Assembly (NCBI GenBank): GCA_937941095.1
Contig: CALDYJ010000004.1
Location: 1 to 64,000, forward strand
Source: an uncultured Saprospiraceae bacterium
GTDB lineage: Bacteria; Bacteroidota; Bacteroidia; Chitinophagales; Saprospiraceae
Direction of reading: 5' to 3'
Length of the DNA stretch: 64,000 nt
Part shown: positions 26,836 to 35,583 of the stretch, piece after piece
Numbering within the stretch: the stretch's first letter is position 1
Layout of the letters: every line of letters starts with the position of its first letter
Program-made: the position numbers and the translations under genes
Notes under the pieces: generated by a model
The model's input: the letters and a program-made list of their open reading frames with translations, nothing else
What the model was told of the DNA's origin: nothing
The model's database searches: none

Positions 26836-27579
26836 ATGAAAGATCAAGAAAAGTCAAGTGAAGATTCTACCATGCGTCTTAATAAGTACGTCGCACATTG
26901 TGGCATAGCTGCCAGACGAAAATGTGATGAATTTATAAAAGGCGGGCTTGTCAAAGTAAATGACGTCGTAATTTTAGAGCCTGGGCACAGAGTAGCTGAA
27001 GGGGATCAGGTCTATTATAAAGGAAAGCTGATTAAACCAGTTTTGAATTTGGTGTATTACTTGATGAATAAACCAAAAAATGTCATTACTACTTTAGACG
27101 ATGAGCGAGGTAGAAAAACGGTGATGGACATCGTTAGCAATAAAGTGACCGAAAGGATCTACCCTGTCGGAAGACTAGATAGAAACACGACAGGCCTCTT
27201 GCTATTAACCAATGATGGTGACCTCGCAAAAAAACTAACCCACCCTTCCCATAAAGTAAAAAAAATATACCACGCAGAACTTAACAAGGACGTTTCACTA
27301 GAACACATCAAGCAGATAGCTGAAGGGCTCACATTAGAAGATGGATTAGCTCCTGTTGATAAGGTTTCTTATGTCAACAATAAACCTAAGAATCATGTGG
27401 GCATGGAAATCCACATAGGTAGAAATAGGATAGTTAGAAGGATATTTGAATCCTTGGGTTACCAAGTTGAAAGACTTGATCGAGTTTATTTTGGGGGCTT
27501 AACTAAAAAGGATCTTCCCAGAGGTTGGTTTAGGCCTTTGGACGAAAAAGAGATCATTATGTTGAAGCATTTTATATAG
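26836..27579 (+). CDS. rRNA pseudouridine synthase (RluB/RsuA-type)
   Basis: 247 residues. The N-terminal S4 RNA-binding domain (residues 12-60, MRLNKYVAHCGIAARRKCDE) is followed by the RsuA/RluB-type catalytic domain with the active Asp in VGRLDRNTTGLLLLTNDGD and the family's late motif GRNRIVRRIFESLGY. These enzymes isomerise specific uridines in ribosomal RNA; the target (23S position 2605-like or 16S 516-like) cannot be fixed from sequence alone. It is probably co-transcribed with dnaB. Confidence 0.92.
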   Translation: MKDQEKSSEDSTMRLNKYVAHCGIAARRKCDEFIKGGLVKVNDVVILEPGHRVAEGDQVYYKGKLIKPVLNLVYYLMNKPKNVITTLDDERGRKTVMDIVSNKVTERIYPVGRLDRNTTGLLLLTNDGDLAKKLTHPSHKVKKIYHAELNKDVSLEHIKQIAEGLTLEDGLAPVDKVSYVNNKPKNHVGMEIHIGRNRIVRRIFESLGYQVERLDRVYFGGLTKKDLPRGWFRPLDEKEIIMLKHFI

Positions 27580-27686
27580 TTTGGTACCTAGTACCTCGTC
27601 CACGGTCCATTGTTTTTCACCAAAACTCTGTATACCTATTTTACGACAAAAAGATTAAAGAATTTCAACAGACAAAAAAGTTATAA

Positions 27687-27719
27687 ACCAACAGCCAACA
27701 GCCAACAACCAACAACCAA
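27687..27719. repeat. Short degenerate 7-bp tandem repeat
   Basis: About four and a half units of CCAACAG/CCAACAA just before the convergent transglycosylase stop. It is low-complexity, non-coding, and too short and irregular for a CRISPR. Confidence 0.5.
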
Positions 27720-27722
27720 GTA

Positions 27723-28628
27723 TTATCGCTTAGGAATCTTCACCAAATATTTTTTCTTACTACTGTTTGTCAACTTCGATGAAATCAACCAAGGATTGTA
27801 AACTTTTAAAATTCTGTAAGTAATCCCATTGTTTTGAGCAAACTCGGACCAATTGATGTTGCTTTCTTCAACCGAAAGATTGATGTAATCGTTTAGCGAA
27901 GGGTATTTATGTTCTTCAGATATTTGAAAGCCATATTTTACTGGATTGCTTATGATTTCTTTCATGGCAATAATTCTAAAAATATACCTCGACGTTTCCT
28001 GATTCAAATTTAAATCATAGTAGGAATTCCCTTGTTGATTTGTTAGTTCATTATTTAGGCCAGTAGAGCCCATATTGTAAGAGGCAGCAGCCATTGTCCA
28101 AGATCCGAATTTATTTTTTTGTTTGATTAAATATTTACAGGCCGCTTCAGTAGCTTTCTCTAAATGATACCTTTCATCAACTTCTGAGTCAACTTGAAGA
28201 TTATAATCTTTTGCTGTGCTTTTTAAAAATTGCCATACACCTTTTGCACCTGCTGGAGAGCTTACGTTTCTTAATCCACTTTCTGCAACTGCTAAATATT
28301 TAAAATCATCTGGGACACCTTCTTGAGCTAAAATTCTTTCTATCGTTGGAAAGTAACGATTAGCTAATTTGATGTTTTGAACAGTATTCGAGTGCCAGTA
28401 AGAGTTTACTAATAATTCACGGTCTAATCTTTCTTTTACATCAAAGATCTCGGTTGGCACTTTCTCGTCAGCGAAGGTAAACGTGTGATCAATGTCTACG
28501 GATTTAATGATCTGCGGCAAGGTATGAACAGGTACTTCTTCCTTAGGTGTGTTTGTGTAAGAGCTAAAAATACTTAGCATAAAGAAAGCTCCTAAAGTCA
28601 ATACGTAACATGATATTTTAAAGGCCAT
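27723..28628 (-). CDS. Lytic murein transglycosylase (MltD-like)
   Basis: 301 residues. It has an N-terminal signal or membrane helix (residues 3-24) and a catalytic SLT domain with the active Glu in AVAESGLRNVSSPAGAKG, then VWQFLKSTAKDYNL and AAASYNMGSTGLNNEL. The C-terminal region (SNINWSEFAQNNGITYRILKVYNPWL) is a degenerate LysM-like peptidoglycan-binding motif. It cleaves the glycan backbone of peptidoglycan with formation of anhydromuropeptides. It converges with the pseudouridine synthase gene and stands 106 bp from the DUF2480 gene. Confidence 0.9.
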   Translation of the reverse strand: MAFKISCYVLTLGAFFMLSIFSSYTNTPKEEVPVHTLPQIIKSVDIDHTFTFADEKVPTEIFDVKERLDRELLVNSYWHSNTVQNIKLANRYFPTIERILAQEGVPDDFKYLAVAESGLRNVSSPAGAKGVWQFLKSTAKDYNLQVDSEVDERYHLEKATEAACKYLIKQKNKFGSWTMAAASYNMGSTGLNNELTNQQGNSYYDLNLNQETSRYIFRIIAMKEIISNPVKYGFQISEEHKYPSLNDYINLSVEESNINWSEFAQNNGITYRILKVYNPWLISSKLTNSSKKKYLVKIPKR

Positions 28629-28734
28629 GATTAATCTTAAAATGTGAATAAACTAAACTCAGAGGTGGTAAGGTAATTAACGTATGAATATATGGAAGTG
28701 GTTTCCATATTTCATCCTTTTGTTCAAATTTAAC

Positions 28735-29262
28735 TTACTTTTTTATAATTCTAGGTCTTTTGAAGATCGGGACAGTACTACAAGGCTCACCAAACATAAT
28801 GCTTTGTGCATAAGGCCTCAACTTTTGAGTCACTTTCATGTAAGCCGAAGCGGGTACTGGTTTGGTACTACATCCTTTAATGACGATTCGTTTACCTTCA
28901 TGAGTTTCTAAATTTAATGCATCTATTGCTTTGTCATAATGCAACTTAAGGTAATCTTCTTGAGATCCATGAAAGACTTCTTTGGCAAAAGGAGAGGCAT
29001 GGGCTGTTATCAACATATAAGCCCAAAGTGGTATAATGGCATCAACAGAACAGTCTACTAAAAGAATTTTCTCTTCATATTTATTCCAGTCCAATTCCTT
29101 TAAAGCTGTCCTAAAATCTTTTTCTTTTAAGATCATCTCCTTGAAGAGGTAATCTTTGATGTCAAAAGTTACTATTTCTTGTGAAGGAAAATATTCTTCA
29201 AGATTAATGGTGATCAAGCCACTATTAGCAACGCGATTGATCAAAGGTTTATCTTGGTCCAT
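28735..29262 (-). CDS. DUF2480 family protein
   Basis: 175 residues, soluble. It matches the Bacteroidota-specific DUF2480 family: NRVANSGLITINLEEYFP at the start, a VDCSVDAIIPLWAYMLI core, and the GKRIVIKGCSTKPVPASAY block with a conserved Cys near the end. The role is unknown. It starts 5 bp after the scpB stop codon and is therefore probably translated from the same message. Confidence 0.85.
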   Translation of the reverse strand: MDQDKPLINRVANSGLITINLEEYFPSQEIVTFDIKDYLFKEMILKEKDFRTALKELDWNKYEEKILLVDCSVDAIIPLWAYMLITAHASPFAKEVFHGSQEDYLKLHYDKAIDALNLETHEGKRIVIKGCSTKPVPASAYMKVTQKLRPYAQSIMFGEPCSTVPIFKRPRIIKK

Positions 29263-29267
29263 AATTA

Positions 29268-29897
29268 TTACTCTTCTTCTAGCGCTTTGAGTTCATTCGA
29301 GAACTCACTACTTTCTACTGGATTTATTTCTTCTAATATAGGAGCAGCTTCACCAACTTGATTTTCAATGGGTTGAATTTCTTTTAATTTAGGCAGGTCA
29401 CTGATGGATTTTAAGCCAAAATATTCCATGAATTTATCGCTTGTACCATAAAGTAAAGGCCTGCCAGGTCCATCACTTCTTCCTGTTATTTCAACAAGTT
29501 CCTTTTCCAAAAGTTTTTGAACAGAGTAATCACAACTGACTCCTCTTACTTTTTCCATGTCTGATTTGGTCACTGGCTGCTTATAAGCGATGATGGATAA
29601 AGTCTCTAATGCAGCTCTGGAAAGTCTTTTTTTGGTACTCAATTTTAAAAAATTGCCAATGGTAGTGTGGTAAGAAGGCTTGGTCAAAAACTGGTAACCA
29701 TTTGAGATTTCCACTAAGTGCATGGCAAAATCAGTAGATTCATATTTGTTGGAAAGACCACTAATCGCATCTTTAAGGGCATCTTCTTTGAAATCTTGTT
29801 CAAAGGTATTATCAAGACTTGTTTTTATATCCTCTAAACTGATCGGTTTTTCGGCTACAAATATTAGGCTTTCTATGTGTTGTGCTAAGTGGTCCAA
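29268..29897 (-). CDS. scpB: Segregation and condensation protein B
   Basis: 209 residues. It has the tandem winged-helix layout of ScpB: LAQHIESLIFVAEKPIS at the N-terminus and LSRAALETLSIIAYKQPVTKSDMEKVRGV in the second domain, with VQKLLEKELVEITGRSDGPGRPLLYGTSD after it. ScpB binds ScpA in the SMC condensin complex. The start codon is a TTG at 29897, directly after an AT-rich TAAATT stretch. An acidic tail of about 40 residues extends beyond the conserved core. Confidence 0.94.
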   Translation of the reverse strand: MDHLAQHIESLIFVAEKPISLEDIKTSLDNTFEQDFKEDALKDAISGLSNKYESTDFAMHLVEISNGYQFLTKPSYHTTIGNFLKLSTKKRLSRAALETLSIIAYKQPVTKSDMEKVRGVSCDYSVQKLLEKELVEITGRSDGPGRPLLYGTSDKFMEYFGLKSISDLPKLKEIQPIENQVGEAAPILEEINPVESSEFSNELKALEEE

Positions 29898-29997
29898 ATT
29901 TAAAATTTTAGAAGGTAAAATTACTCAAATTTTGGGATTCGCCATCCAAAATTGAATAAATCATAGAACTTCTTCTAATATGTAAAGAGCAAAGGAG

Positions 29998-30357
29998 CTA
30001 AATGGAGAAGTAGTAGGTCAATAAGGCAATTATTAGAATGAAAGCAGCTATAAAAGCTATGGTTTGCCACCTATGTCTTTTGTTTTTAGCTTTTCTAGCA
30101 ATATTAGTAGGAGTTGGAGTGTCTTTGTCGATTACAAGCTCGTAATTGTAATTTTCATCCTCTTTATTGATGACGATTTGAATTGGAATGTTATTGATTA
30201 AAATTCTGTAAGTTTTGGCGGCATGTACCTTAAAGTCGATAAAAGTTACTTTTCCATTTACGTGGATAACCACATGGCCAGTATCTTGACCATGTAAAAG
30301 TCCTATCAGATGCCTTTTTAATTTTTCGTCGAAGTATTCCCAGTTAGTTTGCTTCAA
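29998..30357 (-). CDS. Small C-terminally anchored membrane protein
   Basis: 119 residues: a soluble N-terminal part with a beta-rich pattern (GHVVIHVNGKVTFIDFKVH, YRILINNIPIQIVI) and a single membrane helix at residues 98-117 preceded by basic residues (RKAKNKRHRW). The Cys-free sequence suggests a tail-anchored inner-membrane protein. I do not recognise the family. It ends 100 bp from scpB and is divergent from the DksA-type gene. Confidence 0.7.
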   Translation of the reverse strand: MKQTNWEYFDEKLKRHLIGLLHGQDTGHVVIHVNGKVTFIDFKVHAAKTYRILINNIPIQIVINKEDENYNYELVIDKDTPTPTNIARKAKNKRHRWQTIAFIAAFILIIALLTYYFSI

Positions 30358-30456
30358 GGTTTATTTTTCTCATAAAGAAATAGTTAATGCCATCTATTGA
30401 CCTTTAAATACCGTATTATACCTTAATATCTAAATTTACTTTTAAATTAATGGAAT

Positions 30457-30795
30457 ATGACGAATGATGAGAAAAAAGAATTAATTAGTAAAATCAAGGA
30501 AAAAATAGAACAGGCTCAAGCTGAAATAGTCCATTTGGAAGATGCCACTAAGCCCATAGCTCCAGAAAATTCTTTGGGTAGAGTAAGTAGGATGGATGCC
30601 ATTAATAATAAAGGAGTAGCGGAAGCTGCTTTGAGGTCCTCTCAAAAGAAATTAAACAAACTTAAGTTAGCGCTAACAATGATTGAGGAGCCTGGATTTG
30701 GTCAATGTAAAATCTGTAAAAAGAAAATTGCTACTGCTCGTTTGATGTTTATGCCAGAAAGTACACGTTGTATAAAGTGTGCAGATAGGAGGTAA
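30457..30795 (+). CDS. DksA/TraR-type zinc-finger protein
   Basis: 112 residues: a helical coiled-coil N-terminus (about 1-75, with EKIEQAQAEIVHLEDATKPI and the LGRVSRMDAINNKGVAEAAL signature) and a C-terminal four-Cys zinc finger (CKICKKKI ... CIKCADR). DksA/TraR proteins bind the RNA polymerase secondary channel. It is shorter than E. coli DksA (151 residues) and like the small regulators common in Bacteroidota. Confidence 0.88.
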   Translation: MTNDEKKELISKIKEKIEQAQAEIVHLEDATKPIAPENSLGRVSRMDAINNKGVAEAALRSSQKKLNKLKLALTMIEEPGFGQCKICKKKIATARLMFMPESTRCIKCADRR

Positions 30796-31163
30796 AATTT
30801 GTTATAAAAGGTGTTTTCTAACTATTTAATGCTTAATTTAGATGCATTAAGTTATTTGGTGACTGGGTAAAAAAAAGAACAGGGCGCAAACACCATAAGT
30901 GAAGCACCCTGTATAACCCCAAAAAACCAAATGAAAACAATCTACATATGAAATTCTTGTATATCTTGATCTAGTAAACTAGATTTTTATCTTTTCTTTT
31001 GTATTGCGCTTTCGCAATTTACACCATTAAGACGCGATTTTTTTAGTCGGTCACATTTTTCAAAAAAAACTTCAAAAAGTTGAAATCTTCTAAAAATTAG
31101 CCCTAAAATTAGGCCTTTATAAATATTATACATCTGTACAATAGCAACAAACTTAATAAAATT
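30796..31163. other. Structured 368-bp intergenic region, possible small RNA
   Basis: No protein gene is supported. It contains a hairpin at 30879-30912, an AT-rich hairpin ATCTAG/CTAGAT at 30969-30984 followed on the plus strand by T-rich sequence, and an ATTGCG/CGCAAT hairpin at 31003-31018. On the minus strand the first hairpin is a convincing terminator that no known minus-strand gene here needs. Confidence 0.45.
30868..30912 (-). terminator. Orphan minus-strand intrinsic terminator
   Basis: Nine-base arms at 30879-30887 and 30904-30912 pair with one wobble. On the minus strand they are followed by TTCTTTTTTT. The nearest upstream minus-strand sequence is the non-coding region before radA, so it may end a small RNA. 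Confidence 0.5.
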
Positions 31164-32549
31164 TTGGCAAAAAAAACGAAAACAGTATTTGAATGCGCTT
31201 CTTGTGGTTATGAAAGTCCAAAATGGGAGGGCAAATGCCCTTCTTGCAATTCTTGGAATACATTTATAGAAGAGAAAAAATTTAAATCAGGCGATAAAAG
31301 CGAGGCTAGATCTGCCATTATTAGTGGATCAACTAAAAAACAAAAGCCAAAAAGAGCTATTCCAATAGATGAAGTAGAGACTGGAAAAACAGTTAGGCTA
31401 GTAAGCGTAGATGATGAGCTAAATAGAGTCCTCGGTGGAGGAGTTGTGGCTGGCTCAGTAATTTTAGTAGGAGGACAACCAGGAGTAGGAAAATCAACAC
31501 TTCTTCTACAATTAGCTTTAAAAAATAAAGTCAGGTTACTATATGTCTCGGGAGAAGAAAGCGAAGAACAAATTAAGCTGCGCGCGAACCGGATCGGAGC
31601 AGACAATAAAGAATGCTTCTTGTTTACCAATATCAATACAGAAGAAATAATAAAGGAGGCTCAAAGCTTAGCGCCAGAGATTTTAATAATAGACTCCATT
31701 CAGACTTTATCTTCTCCTCTTGTAGAATCTATTCCTGGATCTATTTCTCAAATTAGAGAATGCGCCTATGAGCTTCAGAGGTTTGCTAAAGAAACTGGGG
31801 TGGCTATTTTTATAATTGGGCACATCACAAAAGATGGTAACATTGCAGGGCCTAAAATATTGGAACATATTGTAGATACCGTTTTACAGTTTGAAGGAGA
31901 TGTAAATTATGCTTATAGAGTCCTAAGAACTACTAAAAATAGGTTTGGGTCAACGGATGAAATAGGTATCTATGAGATGTTGCAAACGGGTTTAAGGATG
32001 GTAACTAATCCATCTGAATTGTTTTTAAGACAAGGAGACCATAACTTAAGCGGCAGCGCTATTGCAGCTACCTTAGAAGGTTTAAGGCCTATGTTGATAG
32101 AAGTTCAGGCCTTGGTAAGTACTGCAGTCTACGGGACTCCCCAAAGATCTTCCACAGGATTTGATTTAAGAAGATTGAGTATGCTCTTAGCTGTGCTTGA
32201 AAAAAGAGGGGGCTTTGCTTTTGGACACAATGACATCTTTTTAAACATCGCCGGCGGGATCAAAGTAAATGATCCTTCCATAGACCTTTCGATTGCTGCA
32301 GCCCTTTTATCTTCTTTAGAAGATACACCAATTGAAGAAGGCGTCTGTTTTGCTGGAGAAATTGGCCTATCGGGCGAAGTACGCTCTGTCAATAGGCTCG
32401 AACAAAGAATTCAAGAGGCTGATCGATTAGCTTTTAAAACTATGTTTGTTTCCAAATTTAACCTTAAGGGCCTAGATCCTAAGAAATACAATTTGGAAAT
32501 AGTGCCTATAGGAAAAGTTGAAGAACTATATCAATACTTGTTCGTTTAA
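31164..32549 (+). CDS. radA: DNA repair protein RadA
   Basis: 461 residues from a TTG start. All RadA parts are present: a C4 zinc finger (CASCGYESPKWEGKCPSC, about residues 10-28), the RecA-like ATPase with Walker A GGQPGVGKSTLL, the RadA-specific KNRFGSTDEIG motif, and the C-terminal Lon-like domain (NIAGGIKVNDPSIDLSIAAALLSS). RadA drives branch migration during recombinational repair. Its end overlaps the frame of the DCC-family gene that follows. Confidence 0.96.
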   Translation: MAKKTKTVFECASCGYESPKWEGKCPSCNSWNTFIEEKKFKSGDKSEARSAIISGSTKKQKPKRAIPIDEVETGKTVRLVSVDDELNRVLGGGVVAGSVILVGGQPGVGKSTLLLQLALKNKVRLLYVSGEESEEQIKLRANRIGADNKECFLFTNINTEEIIKEAQSLAPEILIIDSIQTLSSPLVESIPGSISQIRECAYELQRFAKETGVAIFIIGHITKDGNIAGPKILEHIVDTVLQFEGDVNYAYRVLRTTKNRFGSTDEIGIYEMLQTGLRMVTNPSELFLRQGDHNLSGSAIAATLEGLRPMLIEVQALVSTAVYGTPQRSSTGFDLRRLSMLLAVLEKRGGFAFGHNDIFLNIAGGIKVNDPSIDLSIAAALLSSLEDTPIEEGVCFAGEIGLSGEVRSVNRLEQRIQEADRLAFKTMFVSKFNLKGLDPKKYNLEIVPIGKVEELYQYLFV

Positions 32550-32998
32550 TTAAGACATCAATTTATAGCATTATCACACTTTCCGAAGCAAAATCATTTT
32601 CAACTAAAAACCCTATTTTATTCTTTGATGGGGTCTGTAATCTTTGTAATGCCTACATCCAACAAGTGATTAAATACGATAAAGACAAAGTATATCGATT
32701 TGCATCTCTCCAATCAAGCTTGGGGCAAGAGTTGCTTGAAGCCAATAATCTTAAATCATTAGATTCCGTCATTTTATTAGAAGGAGACCAGCTTTTGACA
32801 CATGCTGATGTTGCTTTAAAAATTGCTTCGAGGCTTGGAGGCTACTGGAAGTTAGCTGGCTTTTTAAATATCTTTCCCTCAGTCATTAGGAACAAATTTT
32901 ACGACTGGATCGCTAGAAATAGGTACAAATGGTTTGGTAAAAAGGAAATGTGCATGGTGCCTAGCAATGAATTAAAGGCCTTATTTTTAGATATCTAA
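32549..32998 (+). CDS. DCC-family (DUF393) thiol-disulfide oxidoreductase-like protein
   Basis: The family-defining motif FFDGVCNLCN lies at 32621-32650, upstream of the first ordinary start (GTG at 32666), so the real protein must begin earlier. The frame is open back to 32522, but it has no ATG, GTG or TTG there; the best candidates are ATT codons at 32549 (overlapping the radA stop by one base), 32561 and 32570. I give 32549 because it would couple the gene to radA. The rest fits the family: LQSSLGQELLEAN, ADVALKIASRLGGYW and FYDWIARNRYKWFG. The substrate is unknown. Confidence 0.7.
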   Translation: MKTSIYSIITLSEAKSFSTKNPILFFDGVCNLCNAYIQQVIKYDKDKVYRFASLQSSLGQELLEANNLKSLDSVILLEGDQLLTHADVALKIASRLGGYWKLAGFLNIFPSVIRNKFYDWIARNRYKWFGKKEMCMVPSNELKALFLDI

Positions 32999-33077
32999 GC
33001 ATTTATTTTACTTGAATTTCATTTCGATACAATTCCCATTTCTATAACAGTTCTTTTTTAGATAACTTCACACTTCT

Positions 33078-33098
33078 TTTGAACTAATTTTGTTCAAA
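33078..33098 (+). promoter_or_regulatory. Palindrome over the candidate asnS -7 box
   Basis: The arms TTTGAAC (33078-33084) and GTTCAAA (33092-33098) form a perfect inverted repeat around TAATTTT. The -7-like TAATTTTG occupies 33085-33092, so a protein bound to the palindrome would block the promoter. The start codon is 31 bp downstream. Confidence 0.4.
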
Positions 33099-33128
33099 TC
33101 TTGTAATAATCAGCATAGTAAATTAGAA

Positions 33129-34559
33129 ATGAAAAGGACTGAAGTATCAACTGTATTAGAAGAAGCAAAAATCGGCGAAGAGATTCTTGTAAAAGGGTGG
33201 GTTAAGTCATTTAGAGCAAATCGTTTTATCGCCCTTAATGATGGCTCTTGTTTTAAGACCCTACAAGTGGTCGTAGACTTTGAGAATTATCCTGAGGAAT
33301 TGATAAAGAGAATCAGTTTTCATTCTTGTGTTTCCATAAAAGGAGAATTAGTAGCATCGCAAGGTTCTGGACAAAAAGTAGAACTTCAAGCAAAAGAAAT
33401 TGAAATTTTAGGAGATTCAGATGCAGGAGCTTATGTCTTGCAGCCCAAGAAAATGACTCAAGAATATTTGAGAGAAAAGGCTCATTTTAGAATGAGGACC
33501 AATACTTTTTCTGCAGTATTTAGACTTAGACATGCCATCGCCTTTGCCATTAACAAATATTTTAATGACCACGGCTATTATTATATGCACACACCAATCA
33601 TTACCGGTAGTGATGCAGAAGGTGCTGGAGAGATGTTTCACGTTACAACTTTTAAGCCCGATACTGCACCAAAAGATGAGGCGGGCAATGTAGATTATAA
33701 ACAAGATTTTTTTGGTAAGGAGACCAACCTTACTGTCTCTGGTCAACTCCAAGCTGAAATGGGAGCACTAGCGCTAGGGAAGGTTTATACTTTTGGACCA
33801 ACTTTTAGAGCAGAAAATTCTAATACTAGTCGTCACCTCGCGGAATTTTGGATGATTGAACCTGAAGTGGCCTTTTGCGACATTCATGGAGACATGGATC
33901 TTGCCGAAGATTTTTCTAAATACTTAATAAAGTATTGCTTAGATAACTATCCTGACGACTTAGCTTTTTTAGAAAAGAGAATTTTAGATTCGGAAAAACA
34001 AATGCCGAAAGAGCAACGAAGGCCATTGCCTTTAATTGAATCTTTGAAGTTTGTGATTGATAATGACTTTGAGCGAATTACTTATTCAGATGCCGTTAAT
34101 CTTTTAAGAAATTCTAAACCTTATAAAAAAGGAAGGTTTGAATTTGAAGTAGAGTGGGGTAAAGATCTTCAAGCAGAACATGAACGCTGGTTGGTGGAAA
34201 AGAAGTTTAAAAAACCAGTAATTGTTAGAGATTATCCAAAAGGAATTAAGGCCTTTTACATGCGCCAAAATGATGACGATAAAACGGTAGCAGCGATGGA
34301 TGTTTTGTTTCCAGGAATTGGTGAAGTGATCGGCGGTTCTCAAAGAGAAGAAAGACATGATAAATTGCTAAAACGAATGGAGGAAATGGATATTCCAGAG
34401 CATGAATTATGGTGGTATCTCGAACTCAGAAAATTTGGTGGCTGCCCACATGCGGGATTCGGAATGGGCTTTGAAAGAATGGTTCAATTCATTACAGGTA
34501 TGACAAACATTCGTGATGTAATACCATTTCCTAGAGCAAAAGGAAGTGCTGAATTTTAA
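33129..34559 (+). CDS. asnS: Asparaginyl-tRNA synthetase
   Basis: 476 residues from the ATG at 33129; the frame extends 13 codons upstream to a TTG, but those residues lie in the promoter region and do not match the family. The N-terminal OB-fold anticodon domain (VKGWVKSFRANRFIALNDGS) is followed by the class II catalytic core: motif 2 FGPTFRAENSNTSRHLAEFWMIEPE and motif 3 GFGMGFERMVQFITG. Its last bases overlap the convergent ctlX-like gene by 4 bp. Confidence 0.96.
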   Translation: MKRTEVSTVLEEAKIGEEILVKGWVKSFRANRFIALNDGSCFKTLQVVVDFENYPEELIKRISFHSCVSIKGELVASQGSGQKVELQAKEIEILGDSDAGAYVLQPKKMTQEYLREKAHFRMRTNTFSAVFRLRHAIAFAINKYFNDHGYYYMHTPIITGSDAEGAGEMFHVTTFKPDTAPKDEAGNVDYKQDFFGKETNLTVSGQLQAEMGALALGKVYTFGPTFRAENSNTSRHLAEFWMIEPEVAFCDIHGDMDLAEDFSKYLIKYCLDNYPDDLAFLEKRILDSEKQMPKEQRRPLPLIESLKFVIDNDFERITYSDAVNLLRNSKPYKKGRFEFEVEWGKDLQAEHERWLVEKKFKKPVIVRDYPKGIKAFYMRQNDDDKTVAAMDVLFPGIGEVIGGSQREERHDKLLKRMEEMDIPEHELWWYLELRKFGGCPHAGFGMGFERMVQFITGMTNIRDVIPFPRAKGSAEF

Positions 34560-35488
34560 AACAATTCTGCAATCATACACCTTGCAGAACCTCCTCCTAG
34601 CTGTTCAATAACATCTAAAGGACTGTGCACAATCTTGAGAAAAGTTTCAATGGCTTTGACTTGGCTTTGATCAAGGCTATGGAAAGCTTGACTAGACATG
34701 ATCATTAAATTGCGATCAAGGGGCTTGCTGGATCTTAGTTCTAGCATATTCCCTGCAAATTGAGCTACTTGTTTTTCAGAAATTCCTATTATTTTTTTTC
34801 CTGTATTTTCTATTGCTTGCCGCAAATGATCTTTTTCGTTTTTGTCGTCTATGCAGTCCAAACAAACAATGGCTAAATCCTTTGCGATAGACATCATCAC
34901 GTTGGTGTGGTAGATTTCTTTTCTTTGATTGTGTACTGATTGGTATGCGTGAAATTTTACTGCTTTGTATTGAAGCTTGTCGCAAAATTCATCAACTATT
35001 TTAGCATTGCTCCTTGGTGAAATGGCCACATAGGCAATTTTGTTAATGCGGTCAAGAACTAAACTACCTGTCCCTTCTAAGAATTTATTTTCAATTTCTC
35101 TAGGACTTAGATCTAGCTTCATAGCATAGTTTAATCCTTGTTCTTTTAAAGAATGGAGGATGTCAGGGTTTCTTTCCTTTCTTCTATTTTCTGCAAACAT
35201 TGGATAGAGTACGTATTGTTTGTCTTGATGAAAACTTATCCAGTTGTTTGGGAAAACAGCATCTGGTGTCGAAGGTATAGCTGTGTCTTGAAGTATGTGT
35301 ACATTGATTCTTTCTGTTTTTAGCCTTTCGGCAAAAGCATCAAATTCGATTAGAGCTTTTTTAGAAAGTTCTCCAGCACTAAGATTAAAGTTATTGTTTT
35401 GGTAGTAATTGTTGACTGCGGTTTGTTCGTTTTTTCTAAACTCAAAAGGCCTGATCATTAAGATTGTATTTGTTGATTGAACGCTCAT
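34556..35488 (-). CDS. Amidinotransferase-fold hydrolase (CtlX-like)
   Basis: 310 residues of the guanidine-modifying (arginine deiminase-like) superfamily. Visible motifs: DAVFPNNWISFH (conserved Asp and Asn), LEGTGSLVLDR (Glu), YHTNVMMSIA (His) and the C-terminal GGGSARCMIAE with the catalytic Cys. The set matches the citrulline-utilisation hydrolase CtlX and the related arginine-deiminase-like proteins common in Bacteroidota. Which guanidino or ureido substrate it acts on is inferred, not shown. It is a single gene, divergent from manA. Confidence 0.85.
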   Translation of the reverse strand: MSVQSTNTILMIRPFEFRKNEQTAVNNYYQNNNFNLSAGELSKKALIEFDAFAERLKTERINVHILQDTAIPSTPDAVFPNNWISFHQDKQYVLYPMFAENRRKERNPDILHSLKEQGLNYAMKLDLSPREIENKFLEGTGSLVLDRINKIAYVAISPRSNAKIVDEFCDKLQYKAVKFHAYQSVHNQRKEIYHTNVMMSIAKDLAIVCLDCIDDKNEKDHLRQAIENTGKKIIGISEKQVAQFAGNMLELRSSKPLDRNLMIMSSQAFHSLDQSQVKAIETFLKIVHSPLDVIEQLGGGSARCMIAELF

Positions 35489-35583
35489 TTTTTAAGGTAT
35501 GAATTTAGAATTTGGTCTTTAAATTGCAAGCACAATATAGTGTTGAATATTGTCTATATTGAGAAGTTCAAAAAATTATTTTT

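Noticed and set aside
27687-27719. CRISPR array
   Set aside because: The units are 7 bp and adjacent, with no spacers and no cas genes in the window.
29880-29910. TAAATTTG before scpB as a -7 promoter box
   Set aside because: It overlaps the TTG start codon itself, which would give a leaderless message, and the -33 spacing is poor.
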